A stretch of DNA of 64,000 bases from Acidobacteriota bacterium (GCA_019351975.1 JABBOG010000005.1:1-64000), one strand, 5' to 3'. Positions 8,879-18,285 are shown, numbered from the stretch's first letter. Notes: generated by a model from the letters alone, not told the origin. Program-made: numbers and translations.

Positions 8879-10012
8879 ATGCTTCGCTCGTCCATCTCCC
8901 TCGGCAGGTTCATGAACGTTGACCTCCGCGTCCACATCTCCTTCGTCCTGCTTCTCGCGCTCTCCATCGGCTTCTCCGTCGTCACCGACGGCGAGATCAC
9001 CCGCGGCGTCGCTCTCTGGCTCGCCATGTGCGCTGCCGTTCTCGTTCGCGAGATCGCCCGCGCCATCGCCGCCACCTACGTCGGCCTCCGCCTTCGCGCG
9101 CTCTTTCTGTTGCCAGTCGGCGGCCTCATGGCCTTTTCCACCACCGCAAAGGGGCCCACGCCCGACGCCAGCACCCGCCTGCTGATGCTCACCGGCCCCA
9201 TTGCAAACTTCGCCGTCGGCCTGCTTCTCCTCGGCACCAGCTACGCCCTGGTCCCGCAGGTCTCGCTCATCGCGCAGCCTTGGATCTCCACCACCCACAT
9301 CCTCCGCAGCATGGTCTGGATGCAGCTCATCCTCGGCATGGTCAGTCTTCTGCCAATGCCCGGCCTGCCCTCGCAGACCGTCACCTCCGACCCACCCGCA
9401 AGCGCCAAGCCTTCCAAATCCGGCCTCGGCAAGTTCATGCCAGTGCCCAGCTTCAGCATCGGCACGGCGCTCGCCATCGCCATGATCATCGCCGGCTTCG
9501 TCCTCATGAATCTCTGGCTGGTCGTCCTCGGCGGCTTCATGATGCTCGGCGCGCAGCTCTCCAGCGCCCACACCGTCTCCAGTTCCGACGCTGAAACCAT
9601 CCTCGTCCGCGAAGTCATGCTCACTGAGTACACCCTCCTCTCCAGCTCCGACACCCTGCAAGGCGCGCTCGACCGCTCCACGCACAGCGCGCAGGACGTC
9701 TTCCCCGTGGTCCGCGGCGACCGCCTCGTCGGCTCCATCGCCCGCCAGACCATCGCCCACCGCCTCCTCACCGACGGCGACAGCTACCTCCAGGGCATCA
9801 TGACCCGCAGCCTCCAGCTCGCCAGCCCCACCGACAAGCTCGTCCAGGCCCTCAGCCGCGCCGCCTCCCTCGGCGCCAGCGAGTTCATCCCCGTCGTCGA
9901 AGACGGCGCCATGATCGGTATCCTCACGCCCCAGAGCCTCTCCCGCGCCGTCCAGCAGATCAAACTCACCCGCCTCGCTCCCACCCAATCCCGCGAGTAC
10001 CCCCGTGACTGA
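8879..10012 (+). CDS. site-2 protease (M50)-like membrane protein with C-terminal CBS pair; predicted catalytically inactive
   Basis: M50 fold order: LVREIARAIAATYVGLRLRALFLLPVGGL...LTGPIANFAVGLLLL...LLPMPGLPSQ, then CBS repeats (REVMLTEYTLLSSSDTLQGALD...). Start ATG 8879 within ORF 8795..10012. Confidence 0.8.
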   Translation: MLRSSISLGRFMNVDLRVHISFVLLLALSIGFSVVTDGEITRGVALWLAMCAAVLVREIARAIAATYVGLRLRALFLLPVGGLMAFSTTAKGPTPDASTRLLMLTGPIANFAVGLLLLGTSYALVPQVSLIAQPWISTTHILRSMVWMQLILGMVSLLPMPGLPSQTVTSDPPASAKPSKSGLGKFMPVPSFSIGTALAIAMIIAGFVLMNLWLVVLGGFMMLGAQLSSAHTVSSSDAETILVREVMLTEYTLLSSSDTLQGALDRSTHSAQDVFPVVRGDRLVGSIARQTIAHRLLTDGDSYLQGIMTRSLQLASPTDKLVQALSRAASLGASEFIPVVEDGAMIGILTPQSLSRAVQQIKLTRLAPTQSREYPRD

Positions 10013-11171
10013 CGATCCATCCAACGCACAACCAGCACATCCGAACAGCCTGTCATCTCAACCGGAGCGCAGCGCAGTGGAGAGACCCGCAGCTCCCACC
10101 CCAGATGACCCCATCCACCCACTCGAAAAAGACTTCTCCACCGAAGAAGACTTCCTTCAGCCGGTCGTTGAGCCTCGTTTTGAAGGGGATCGGCTTCAGC
10201 CCATCCATCCCACCTACCCGGCAGCAGCGGCTTCAGCCCCGTTCGGAACCCGCTCCCACGACCGCCCGCTCGCTCCCGGCCTCTACCTCGTCGCCACACC
10301 CATCGGCAACCTCGAAGACATCACCCTCCGCGCCCTCCGCGTCCTCCGCTCCGTCGACCGCATCGCCTGCGAAGACACGCGCCAGACCTCCAAGCTCCTC
10401 GGCCACTTCGGCATCCGCACCCCCACCGTCAGCTATCACGCCCACAACGAGAACTCCCGCGCCAGCGAGCTGATCGACGCCCTCAAAGCCGGTGGCCGCA
10501 TCGCCGTCGTCTCCGACGCAGGCATGCCCGGCATCGCCGACCCCGGTGCCACCATCGCCGCCGAAGCCATCGCCGCCGGCGTCACCGTCTTTCCCATCCC
10601 CGGCGCAAACGCCGCCCTCAGCGCCCTCATCGCCAGCGGCCTCAACGCCGAACGCTTCACCTTCCACGGCTTCCTCCCCTCCAAAGAAGGCCAGCGCCGC
10701 TCCACCCTCGAAGCCCTCGCACAGGCACGCGCGGCCCATAGCTCGCCTCTGAGACATGCGATCGACGCCACTCCAACCACCCACATCTTCTACGAAACCC
10801 CGCACCGCATCCTCGACGCCCTCGCCGACATCGTCGCCACCTTCGGCCCGCACCATCGCATCGCCCTCGCCCGCGAACTCACCAAGCTCCACGAAGAGTT
10901 CCTCCGCGGCACCGCCGCCGATCTCCTCGCCAGCCTCCGCGCCCGCCCCTCCATTCGCGGCGAGATGGTCCTCCTCATCGACGACGCCCCCGCCATCGCC
11001 GCGTCCGACCCCAACACCAAACCCATCACCCTCGCCGAAGAGGTCGCCACTCTCATCCGCACCGAATCCCTCTCCGAAAAAGACGCCCTGAAACGCGTCG
11101 CCAAATCCCGCAGCATCAGCAAAAGCGAAGCCTACCGCGAACTCCAACGCTCCCCTTCCCACAAACGCTGA
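10005..11171 (+). CDS. rsmI: 16S rRNA (cytidine(1402)-2'-O)-methyltransferase with ~90-aa N-terminal extension
   Basis: PGLYLVATPIGNLEDITLRALRVLRSVDRIACEDTRQTSKLLGHFGI...VVSDAGMPGIADPGA; only start found is GTG 10005, overlapping the upstream stop. Confidence 0.92.
   Translation: MTDDPSNAQPAHPNSLSSQPERSAVERPAAPTPDDPIHPLEKDFSTEEDFLQPVVEPRFEGDRLQPIHPTYPAAAASAPFGTRSHDRPLAPGLYLVATPIGNLEDITLRALRVLRSVDRIACEDTRQTSKLLGHFGIRTPTVSYHAHNENSRASELIDALKAGGRIAVVSDAGMPGIADPGATIAAEAIAAGVTVFPIPGANAALSALIASGLNAERFTFHGFLPSKEGQRRSTLEALAQARAAHSSPLRHAIDATPTTHIFYETPHRILDALADIVATFGPHHRIALARELTKLHEEFLRGTAADLLASLRARPSIRGEMVLLIDDAPAIAASDPNTKPITLAEEVATLIRTESLSEKDALKRVAKSRSISKSEAYRELQRSPSHKR
10175..10258. repeat. REP-like element copy A, inside the rsmI 5' coding region
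   Basis: cgttttgaaggggatcggcttcagcccatccatcccacctacccggcagcagcggcttcagccccgttcggaacccgctccc; aligns with copy B at 11190-11297. Confidence 0.75.
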
Positions 11172-11189
11172 CCACGCCCCGCACCAATC

Positions 11190-11297
11190 CGTTTTGAAGG
11201 GTACGAGCTTCAGCTCGTACGTCCAATCGCTCAACATCGCAAGCGGCTTCAGCCGCGGAGGTAGCGCTCCCGTTCCGCACCCGCTCCGCATGACCAC
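11190..11297. repeat. REP-like element copy B, downstream of rsmI
   Basis: cgttttgaagGGTACGAGCTtcAGCTCGTACgtcc...aaGCGGCTtcAGCCGCggaggtagcgctcccgttccgcacccgctcc: two TTCA-apex hairpins in the same order as copy A. Confidence 0.85.
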
Positions 11298-11300
11298 TGG

Positions 11301-12386
11301 CTATCGGCACGTCCCATTCAGCAAATCCGCGTTCGACAGAATGACATTCTTCTGTCCGCCATTGATCAAGCGATCAATCTCGCCATCTGAGAGCCCTTCA
11401 ATTCGCCCAAGCATAAAGAGCGAAGGCATAGCATGTCCCAGCAAGCGCCACTGCCCCATCTCCACCAGCGACGCCAGCGCATTGCATCGCAGTTCCTCGA
11501 GCACCCTCGGACTACGAGCCTGGGTAATCTTCAGCAGCAGTAGGCTCGCCTTGTTCCGGTCTGTCCAAATGCCCGAATTCAGCATCGCAACAAACCCACC
11601 CACCGGAATCGAGGCCGCCACAGCCGGACTTGCGCTCGCAAGCACATACAACGCGCGCGTCGCATTGTTCCTTACCTCGGAGTCAGCATCCCTGGTCGCA
11701 TCGTCCAGCGCGGCAATCTGATCCTTCGTTCGAAGGCAATACCCCAGCAGCTCCACCGCCGCCTGACGCTGTTCTACTGACGCGGAACGCTTCGCAACCC
11801 GGCGAATCTCCGCCCCGTGCTCAATCGCATACTGTCGCATCTGTAGCGCAATCTCTCGCACCGTGGGGTCCGTCGGCAGGGCATATCCATGCGCATCATC
11901 TTCGCTGGCATTGCCTGCCTCTACCGCAGCCTTCAGCGCTTCACCAGATCGTCGATAAAGACTTACCACCTCCTTCGGTAGAGCATCATGCCCGATCGGC
12001 GTTGTGTTGTAGATCAGGTGCCCGACCGCCGCATCTCCCAGCCCGACGTAAAACGTCCAGCGTGACTTTGCATCGCAGCAGACGAAACCCACATCCGTCG
12101 GCGGATGACCATCAATCCTCGTAAGTGCCGAGCGCATCGACGCAATCGCAGGATCGACCTGTTCTTCCGTGAACGTATCGCCCGGATCCACCGGTAGCTT
12201 CGCACGCAAGGCTTGTAAATCGGCATTGCCCGTCCCGAAAAAATCAATCCACCCTACCGTAAACTTCTGCGGCGCAGGACTCTGGGCAAGACTCACCTCG
12301 CAGTTCACCAGCCCTGTCGCCACCACCACTACAGCAAGACGGCAAAAGGTGAGCGAAACCAGCGCCTTCCCTAACCGTAGCTTCAC
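11301..12386 (-). CDS. secreted HEAT-repeat-like hypothetical protein
   Basis: GTG start at 12386 preceded by AGGAG; signal peptide (LAVVVVATGLVNCEVSLAQ); alpha-helical repeats (VRNNATRALYVLASASPAVAAS). Confidence 0.6.
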   Translation of the reverse strand: MKLRLGKALVSLTFCRLAVVVVATGLVNCEVSLAQSPAPQKFTVGWIDFFGTGNADLQALRAKLPVDPGDTFTEEQVDPAIASMRSALTRIDGHPPTDVGFVCCDAKSRWTFYVGLGDAAVGHLIYNTTPIGHDALPKEVVSLYRRSGEALKAAVEAGNASEDDAHGYALPTDPTVREIALQMRQYAIEHGAEIRRVAKRSASVEQRQAAVELLGYCLRTKDQIAALDDATRDADSEVRNNATRALYVLASASPAVAASIPVGGFVAMLNSGIWTDRNKASLLLLKITQARSPRVLEELRCNALASLVEMGQWRLLGHAMPSLFMLGRIEGLSDGEIDRLINGGQKNVILSNADLLNGTCR

Positions 12387-12402
12387 CGTCTTGCTCTCCT
12401 CA

Positions 12403-14292
12403 TCAAAACCCCTTTGGCCGCTCCGCAGCAACGCCAAACGCCGCCTCCATCGCGATCCCAGCGCGCGCAATCACGCCCTCGCCAAACAGCGGCCCGACCA
12501 GCGACACGCCATGCGGCACCCTCCTCGGCGTCGCATACTTCATCGCCGGATGCTCCGGGTCCGGTGCCCAATCGCTGCGTGACTCGCTCACCTCCACAAA
12601 CCCCGCCCGCAGCGTCAGCGACGGCTGCCCCGTAAAGTTCGTAATCACCAGAAACTCATCCCGCAGGCTCGGCACCAGCAGCAGGTCCACGCTCGCCATC
12701 ACCCGCGCCATCTCCAACGCGACCATCCGCCGCAGCCGGTCTGCCTGCACCAAATCCACCGCGCTCAAAAACCGCGACTGCCGAAACGTATTCGGCCAAG
12801 CATCCGGCGTCTGCATCTTCAACTCGTCCACCTGGTGGCTCAACGTCAGCGCCTCAAACGCCGCCGCGCTCTCCGCAAACAAAATAATATTCAGCGAGTC
12901 ATACGGCCAATCCGGCAGGCTCACCGGTACCGGAACCATCCCCAGCTTCTTCACTGTCTGCAGCGCCGACCGGTCCACATCCGTCGCAGGAGCCGACTTC
13001 ATCCACTCCGGAAAGTACCCCACGCGCAGCCCCGCCACACTCTTCGTCGCGTCAAAATTCAGCCCCGCTGCAACGCACGATACGTCCTTCCCGTCCGGCC
13101 CCGCGATCGCCTCCAGCACCAGCATCGTGTCCTCCACCCCACGCGCCATCGGCCCCAGCTTGTCGCACGTCCAGCTCAGCGTCATCGCACCCGTCCGCGG
13201 AACGCGCCCATACGTCGGCCGCAGCCCCGTCACGCCGCAGCGCATACTCGGACTCACAATCGACCCCTGCGTCTCGCTCCCGATCGCAAACCCCACCAGC
13301 CCTGCCGCCACCGCCGCTCCGGGCCCAGCGCTGCTGCCAGACGCCCCCTCATCCAGATTCCACGGATTCTTCGTCTGCCCGCCGAACCACACATCATTCA
13401 GCGCCAGCGCACCCAGGCTCAGCTTCGCCAGAAGCACCGCCCCGGCATCGTTCAACCGCTTCGTCACCGTCGCGTCCTCCATAGGGATGCGCTTTTCATA
13501 CGGCTCCGCTCCCCACGTCGTCCGAATCCCCGCCGTATCCAGCAAATCCTTCGCACCCCACGGAATCCCATGCAGCGGCCCCCGATACTTCCCTGCCGCA
13601 ATCTCCGCGTCCGCCGCGCGCGCCTGCTCCAGCGCATGGTCTGCCGTCAGCGTGATCACGCAGTTCAGCACCTTCGTATGCTTCTCCAGCCGCGCCAGAT
13701 AAATCTTCGTCAGCCGCTCCGACGTAATCTGCCTCAATAAAATCCAGTCCGACAACTGCGTCACCGGCGCATAAGCAATGTCTTCGTCACTCCCAGGCAG
13801 AGGCTCAACCCCACGCGGACCCGGACCCACACTCCCCCGAAGAACTGTTCGATCGCTTGCCTCCGCCTTCGTTTCAACAGCCGTACCTTCCGCCCCCTGC
13901 GCAATCGGCATCATCGGATTCCACACCGTCGCGGGCGCAATCCCCTCTGGAATCGGCAGCTTCCTCGGCCCCACCCGCCGCTCGTATACCGCCGCCATTG
14001 ATTGCCGCCAGTTCCCCGCAGCCTCCGCCATATCCTTCGGCGACATCTCAACCTGCACCAGCTTCTCGGCCTCTTTGAACGTTCCCGCCGTTACCTCAGG
14101 CCCCGTCGCTGGTGCCGTCCCAAACGCCCCCGGAGCGCCCGGCACCGCCTGCGGTCCACCCATCATCTCCGGCGCCGCCTGCGCCTGCGTTCCAGTCGAA
14201 GCTTGCTCCGCTCCCGCCACCTTCGTCGCCACCATCGCCCCCACCATCCCCATCGATCCCTTCGCCAAAAACTCCCTCCGCGAACGCGCCAT
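12403..14292 (-). CDS. amidase signature family protein, Tat-exported
   Basis: MARSRREFLAKGSMGMVGAMVATKVAGA Tat signal; LHGIPWGAKDLLDTAGIRTTWGAEPY...LDEGASGSSAGPGAAVAAGLVGFAIGSETQGSIVSPSMRCGVTGLRPTYGRV (Ser-cisSer-Lys region). Confidence 0.95.
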   Translation of the reverse strand: MARSRREFLAKGSMGMVGAMVATKVAGAEQASTGTQAQAAPEMMGGPQAVPGAPGAFGTAPATGPEVTAGTFKEAEKLVQVEMSPKDMAEAAGNWRQSMAAVYERRVGPRKLPIPEGIAPATVWNPMMPIAQGAEGTAVETKAEASDRTVLRGSVGPGPRGVEPLPGSDEDIAYAPVTQLSDWILLRQITSERLTKIYLARLEKHTKVLNCVITLTADHALEQARAADAEIAAGKYRGPLHGIPWGAKDLLDTAGIRTTWGAEPYEKRIPMEDATVTKRLNDAGAVLLAKLSLGALALNDVWFGGQTKNPWNLDEGASGSSAGPGAAVAAGLVGFAIGSETQGSIVSPSMRCGVTGLRPTYGRVPRTGAMTLSWTCDKLGPMARGVEDTMLVLEAIAGPDGKDVSCVAAGLNFDATKSVAGLRVGYFPEWMKSAPATDVDRSALQTVKKLGMVPVPVSLPDWPYDSLNIILFAESAAAFEALTLSHQVDELKMQTPDAWPNTFRQSRFLSAVDLVQADRLRRMVALEMARVMASVDLLLVPSLRDEFLVITNFTGQPSLTLRAGFVEVSESRSDWAPDPEHPAMKYATPRRVPHGVSLVGPLFGEGVIARAGIAMEAAFGVAAERPKGF

Positions 14293-14397
14293 TCCCATCC
14301 TCCAGTACCTAATTTCAATCAAATCCAGTGCTGCTAGATATATCACCCCGCCCGTTTCCCACCAGCGCAACGAGTCAAAAACCACACAGCAGCCACA

Positions 14398-15432
14398 CTA
14401 CTGACGCCTTAACTGCCCCACCCGCTCCACAATCTTCGCCACCTGCGCGTCGTTGCTGTAACCGTCCCGCACCGCGCGCTCTCGCCCCGCGCGCGCAACC
14501 CGCTCCCGCGCCGCCTCATCCGGCAGATACTGCCGAATCTTCGCCGCGCACTCCTCAAACCCCGTAAAGAACACGGCCTCTTCGCCATCCACAAACCGCG
14601 CATCATGGCCTGCCGACCGCTCCGCCAGCAGAAATCCACCGCACGCTGCAATCTCAAAGCTTTTATGCACAAACTCATCCTGATTCGAGTGCGTGATAAA
14701 GCTCAGGTTAATCTTCGACCGCCAGATAGCCTCGCGATACTCCCGCCCATACAGCTCCGATCCCGTATACAGCGCCCTCGCCGCCTCCGCATCCAACCGC
14801 TCCTTCCACATCCGATCCCCAGAGATCACCACAGGAAACCCACATTCTCTCCACAGCCTCGTCAAAAACGCTGGCCGGTCGTCATACGACGTCCCGATGA
14901 ACGACACGCCCCGGTCTCTGTCGCGGTCGCTCCACGGCCCTTCGACCGGAAAATGGATCGTCGGCTCATACGCCGTCTGGATCTTGATCACATCCCGCGC
15001 ACCACGCTCCCTATAGTCTGCGATGTTCTTGTCCCGCTGCACCACATGCAGATCGAAGTGCGGAATGTCCTTCATATACAGCCGCCAGCCCGGATCACGC
15101 CTCGGCCCAAACGCGTTGTCGATCATATAACTCACCGACGCCACACCCATCACTCGCAGCCGATCCAGCGTCTCTGGCCACAGCCCCAGCAGCTTGTCCG
15201 CCCAGAAAACATCTGGCCGCTCACGCTCCGCCACCGCCAGAATATCCCGGTTCAGCCGCACCAACCACGGCCCCATCTGCGCCCGATGCACCACCTTCCG
15301 CAGCAGCGCGCTCTCCGGCTGATACTCCAGACAGTTCAGCCGCACAACCGTATGCCCCAGCCGCTCCAGCGCCCACGCCCTGTACTGCGCCGAATCGTTC
15401 GCCGACAGCTGCGACGCATACAAGATCTTCAA
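14398..15432 (-). CDS. CgeB-like glycosyltransferase family protein
   Basis: MKILYASQLSANDSAQYRAWALERLGHTV...; C-terminal KSFEIAACGGFLLAERSAGHDARFVDGEEAVFF typical of the CgeB/DUF3880 group. Confidence 0.75.
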   Translation of the reverse strand: MKILYASQLSANDSAQYRAWALERLGHTVVRLNCLEYQPESALLRKVVHRAQMGPWLVRLNRDILAVAERERPDVFWADKLLGLWPETLDRLRVMGVASVSYMIDNAFGPRRDPGWRLYMKDIPHFDLHVVQRDKNIADYRERGARDVIKIQTAYEPTIHFPVEGPWSDRDRDRGVSFIGTSYDDRPAFLTRLWRECGFPVVISGDRMWKERLDAEAARALYTGSELYGREYREAIWRSKINLSFITHSNQDEFVHKSFEIAACGGFLLAERSAGHDARFVDGEEAVFFTGFEECAAKIRQYLPDEAARERVARAGRERAVRDGYSNDAQVAKIVERVGQLRRQ

Positions 15433-15468
15433 CCCGCCACCCCGTTCGCCCTGCCCTCGGCGCGCACC

Positions 15469-16764
15469 TTACTTCTCCCGCAACTGCGCAATCACCTGCT
15501 CCGCGTGGATCGCCCCCGCAACCCGTCCGTGATGGTCCACCACCGGCAGCGACCGCAGGTTGTACTTGTCAAACAGCTCCGCCACATACTTGTCATCCGC
15601 ATCCAGCGAGCAGTGCACGTTATGCCCCTCCGACAGCGTCTCCAGCACCGTCGCCGGAGTCGCCAGAAGCAGCCTTGGCAGCATCACCACGCCAACCAGC
15701 TTCTCGTTCTCCCCCAGCAGATAAACCTCTGTAATCGTATCCGGATCGCCCTCAAAGCTTCGCAGCCGCTCCACAGCGTCGGCCACCGTTGCATCCTTCG
15801 GCGCGCTCACAAAATCCGTGGTCATCCGGCCAGCAGCGGAATCCGCCGAAAACTCCAGCAGCTCCTCCACATCCTGCCGCTCCTCCGGCTCCATCTCCTC
15901 CAGAATCGCCTCGGACTCCTCGTCCGTCATCTCCGACAGCACATCCGCCGCCGCGCCCGGGTCCATCTCCTCCAGAATGTCCGCCGCCCGCTCCGAGTCC
16001 AGCCCCTGCAGCAGCGCCTTCTGCATCTTCGGATCGACTTCCTCCAGCGTCTCCGCCGCCGTCTCCTCCGGCAGACTCGCAAACACCGCCTCGCGCTCAC
16101 CCGGAGCCAGATCCTCCAGAATGTCCGCAATGTCCGACGGGTGCAGCTTCGCCAACCGCTGCTGCCCAATCTTCAGCCTTACCCTGCGCGCCGGATCGCG
16201 CTCAATCAGGTCCACGCACGACCACGGAATCACATGCGATTTGAACCTCTCCGCCACACCATCCACAGCCATCACCGGCAGCCCCTTCAGCAGCCGCCGC
16301 AGCGCTCCACGATTTCCAACCTCAACTTCCACCACCCGCAGTCCCGCCGCGCCCACTTCTCCGTTCCCATTCCCCGACGCCTTCTCCCACGCCAGATTCA
16401 CGTCATTCACGCGCACCACCTTGCGCCCGTCCACGTCGATGATCTGCTGATCCATCAGGTCGTAATCCAGCAGCAGAAAATCGTTCTTCTCCGCATACAT
16501 GCGCGGCGCAGTCTTTGCCCGCAGCGCCTTGCCTCGCTCCTCCGGCCAAATCACCTCATGTACCGGAAGCATCGCCCTGTCCGCCTTCTTTCCACCCTTC
16601 GGACGCAACACCAGCGCCGCCACATGCGTCTGGTCCTTCGACACGTCCACTGCAAACTCCTGCACCCGCCCGCAGACCTTCCCGTCCGCGTCCAGAACGC
16701 TCCGCCCCACCAGCGCAGACACGCTCGTCTCCATCGTCACCGGCACTGTCAGCAATTCATTCAT
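15469..16764 (-). CDS. soluble PRC-barrel + MgtE N-terminal domain + CBS pair protein
   Basis: PRC-barrel-like N-terminus (LVGRSVLDADGKVCGRVQEFAVDVS), MgtE_N repeats (LHPSDIADILEDLAPGEREAVFASLPEETAAETLEEVDPKMQKALLQGLDSERAADILEEMDPGAAADVLSEM), CBS pair; no TM helices evident. Start ATG 16764. Confidence 0.85.
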   Translation of the reverse strand: MNELLTVPVTMETSVSALVGRSVLDADGKVCGRVQEFAVDVSKDQTHVAALVLRPKGGKKADRAMLPVHEVIWPEERGKALRAKTAPRMYAEKNDFLLLDYDLMDQQIIDVDGRKVVRVNDVNLAWEKASGNGNGEVGAAGLRVVEVEVGNRGALRRLLKGLPVMAVDGVAERFKSHVIPWSCVDLIERDPARRVRLKIGQQRLAKLHPSDIADILEDLAPGEREAVFASLPEETAAETLEEVDPKMQKALLQGLDSERAADILEEMDPGAAADVLSEMTDEESEAILEEMEPEERQDVEELLEFSADSAAGRMTTDFVSAPKDATVADAVERLRSFEGDPDTITEVYLLGENEKLVGVVMLPRLLLATPATVLETLSEGHNVHCSLDADDKYVAELFDKYNLRSLPVVDHHGRVAGAIHAEQVIAQLREK

Positions 16765-16887
16765 GGTTTCACTTACTAACCTAACCCATTCGATGCAGAT
16801 CCGCCCAAATCCATCTAGCCCACGCCAACATCGGTCCACCGCACCAGCAGCCCATCTCTCCCGCAGCGCCGTGCAGTTCCCAAGCCG

Positions 16888-18285
16888 CTAACTCCCCACC
16901 ACCCCCGGAACCACCGCCGCCACCTGATGCAGCTGCTGCCACATCATCACCACCGTCAACCCCACCACAATCACCGTCGTCGCATACGCCACCCAATTGA
17001 ACCAGTGCGAGTTCGTATGCGATCCCATCAGCGCCTTGTTATTCACCAGCCGCAGCATGAAGTACAGCACAAACGGCAGCAGCACTCCATTGAGCACCTG
17101 CGACAGAATCGTCATCGTCACCAGCGGAAAGTTCGGGATCAGCACCACCGCCGCTCCCGCCGCGATCAGCAGCGTATACAACCAGTAAAAAAACGGCGCC
17201 TGCTTGAACTTCTTGTCCACCCCACTCTCAAACCCCAACCCTTCGCACACGCTGTACGCCGTTGAGATCGGCAGCACCGACGCCGCAAAGAACGACGCAT
17301 TGAACAGCCCCGCCGCGAACAGAATGTACGCAAAATCCCCCGCCAGCGGCCGCATCGCCTGCGCCGCATCCGACGGCACCGCAATATTCCGCATCCCCGC
17401 CCGGTACAGCGTCGCAGCGCACGCCACAATAATGAACCACGCCACAATATCCGTAAAAAACGACCCCACAATCACATCCAGCCGCGACGCCGAATACTGC
17501 TTGACCGTAATCCCTTTTTCCACCACCGACGACTGCAGATAAAACTGCATCCACGGCGCAATCGTCGTCCCCACCACGCCCACCACCATGTACACATAAT
17601 CGTGGTCGCGCCACACGCGCCCGTCCGGCGGCCGCACCGTCTCCACCAGCGCCCTGTGCCAGTCCGGCTGCGCCATCACACCCGCAATGATGTAGCAAAC
17701 ATAAAACACGCTCGCCACAAGAAAGATCTTCTCCACACTCTTGTAGTCGCCCTTCACCACCAGCGCCCACACCGCCAGCGCGCACATCGGCACGCTCGCA
17801 TACTTACTCACATGAAATAGCTGCAGCGACCCCGCAATCCCCGAGAACTCCGCAATCACATTGCCGAAGTTCACCACCACCAGCAGCACCATCAGCACAA
17901 ACGTCATCCGCAGCCCGAACTCTTCGCGGATCAGATCGCTCAAGCCCTTGCCCGTCACCACGCCCATCCGCGCGCACATCTCCTGCACCACAATCAGCGC
18001 AATCGTGATCGGGATCATCGTCCACAGCAGCTTGTATCCAAACTGCGCGCCCGCCTGCGAATACGTCAGGATCCCGCCCGCGTCGTTATCGACGTTGGCC
18101 GTAATAAACCCCGGTCCCAGCACCGCAAAGAATAAAAAGAGGCTCGTCCTGTACCGCCGCCAGAAGCTCACACCCGCACCACCACACTCAGAATCGCCCC
18201 GTAACCCGCCGCGCTGCGTCCCATCGCCGCCCTCACACAAGCTCCGCGCTGGACCGGCATCTGCATCGTTTTCTCCTGGGCTCAA
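16888..18285 (-). CDS. Nramp-family divalent metal transporter (NRMT-like variant)
   Basis: VLGPGFITANVDNDAGGILTYSQAGAQFGYKLLW (TM1) and VVGVVGTTIAPWMQFYLQSSVVEKG (TM6) align to Nramp signature regions; ~11 hydrophobic segments. Start codon uncertain. Confidence 0.88.
   Translation of the reverse strand: MSPGENDADAGPARSLCEGGDGTQRGGLRGDSECGGAGVSFWRRYRTSLFLFFAVLGPGFITANVDNDAGGILTYSQAGAQFGYKLLWTMIPITIALIVVQEMCARMGVVTGKGLSDLIREEFGLRMTFVLMVLLVVVNFGNVIAEFSGIAGSLQLFHVSKYASVPMCALAVWALVVKGDYKSVEKIFLVASVFYVCYIIAGVMAQPDWHRALVETVRPPDGRVWRDHDYVYMVVGVVGTTIAPWMQFYLQSSVVEKGITVKQYSASRLDVIVGSFFTDIVAWFIIVACAATLYRAGMRNIAVPSDAAQAMRPLAGDFAYILFAAGLFNASFFAASVLPISTAYSVCEGLGFESGVDKKFKQAPFFYWLYTLLIAAGAAVVLIPNFPLVTMTILSQVLNGVLLPFVLYFMLRLVNNKALMGSHTNSHWFNWVAYATTVIVVGLTVVMMWQQLHQVAAVVPGVVGS

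Noticed and set aside
8771-10024. 417-aa minus-strand ORF
   Set aside because: Antisense to the M50-like/CBS gene; Gly/Asp/Glu-rich spurious frame.
10233-11297. 354-aa minus-strand ORF
   Set aside because: Antisense to rsmI; Gly/Val/Asp-rich spurious frame.
14605-16779. 724-aa plus-strand ORF
   Set aside because: Antisense to the CgeB-like and MgtE_N/CBS genes; Arg/Pro/His/Gln-rich translation with no domain pattern, typical spurious open frame in GC-rich DNA.
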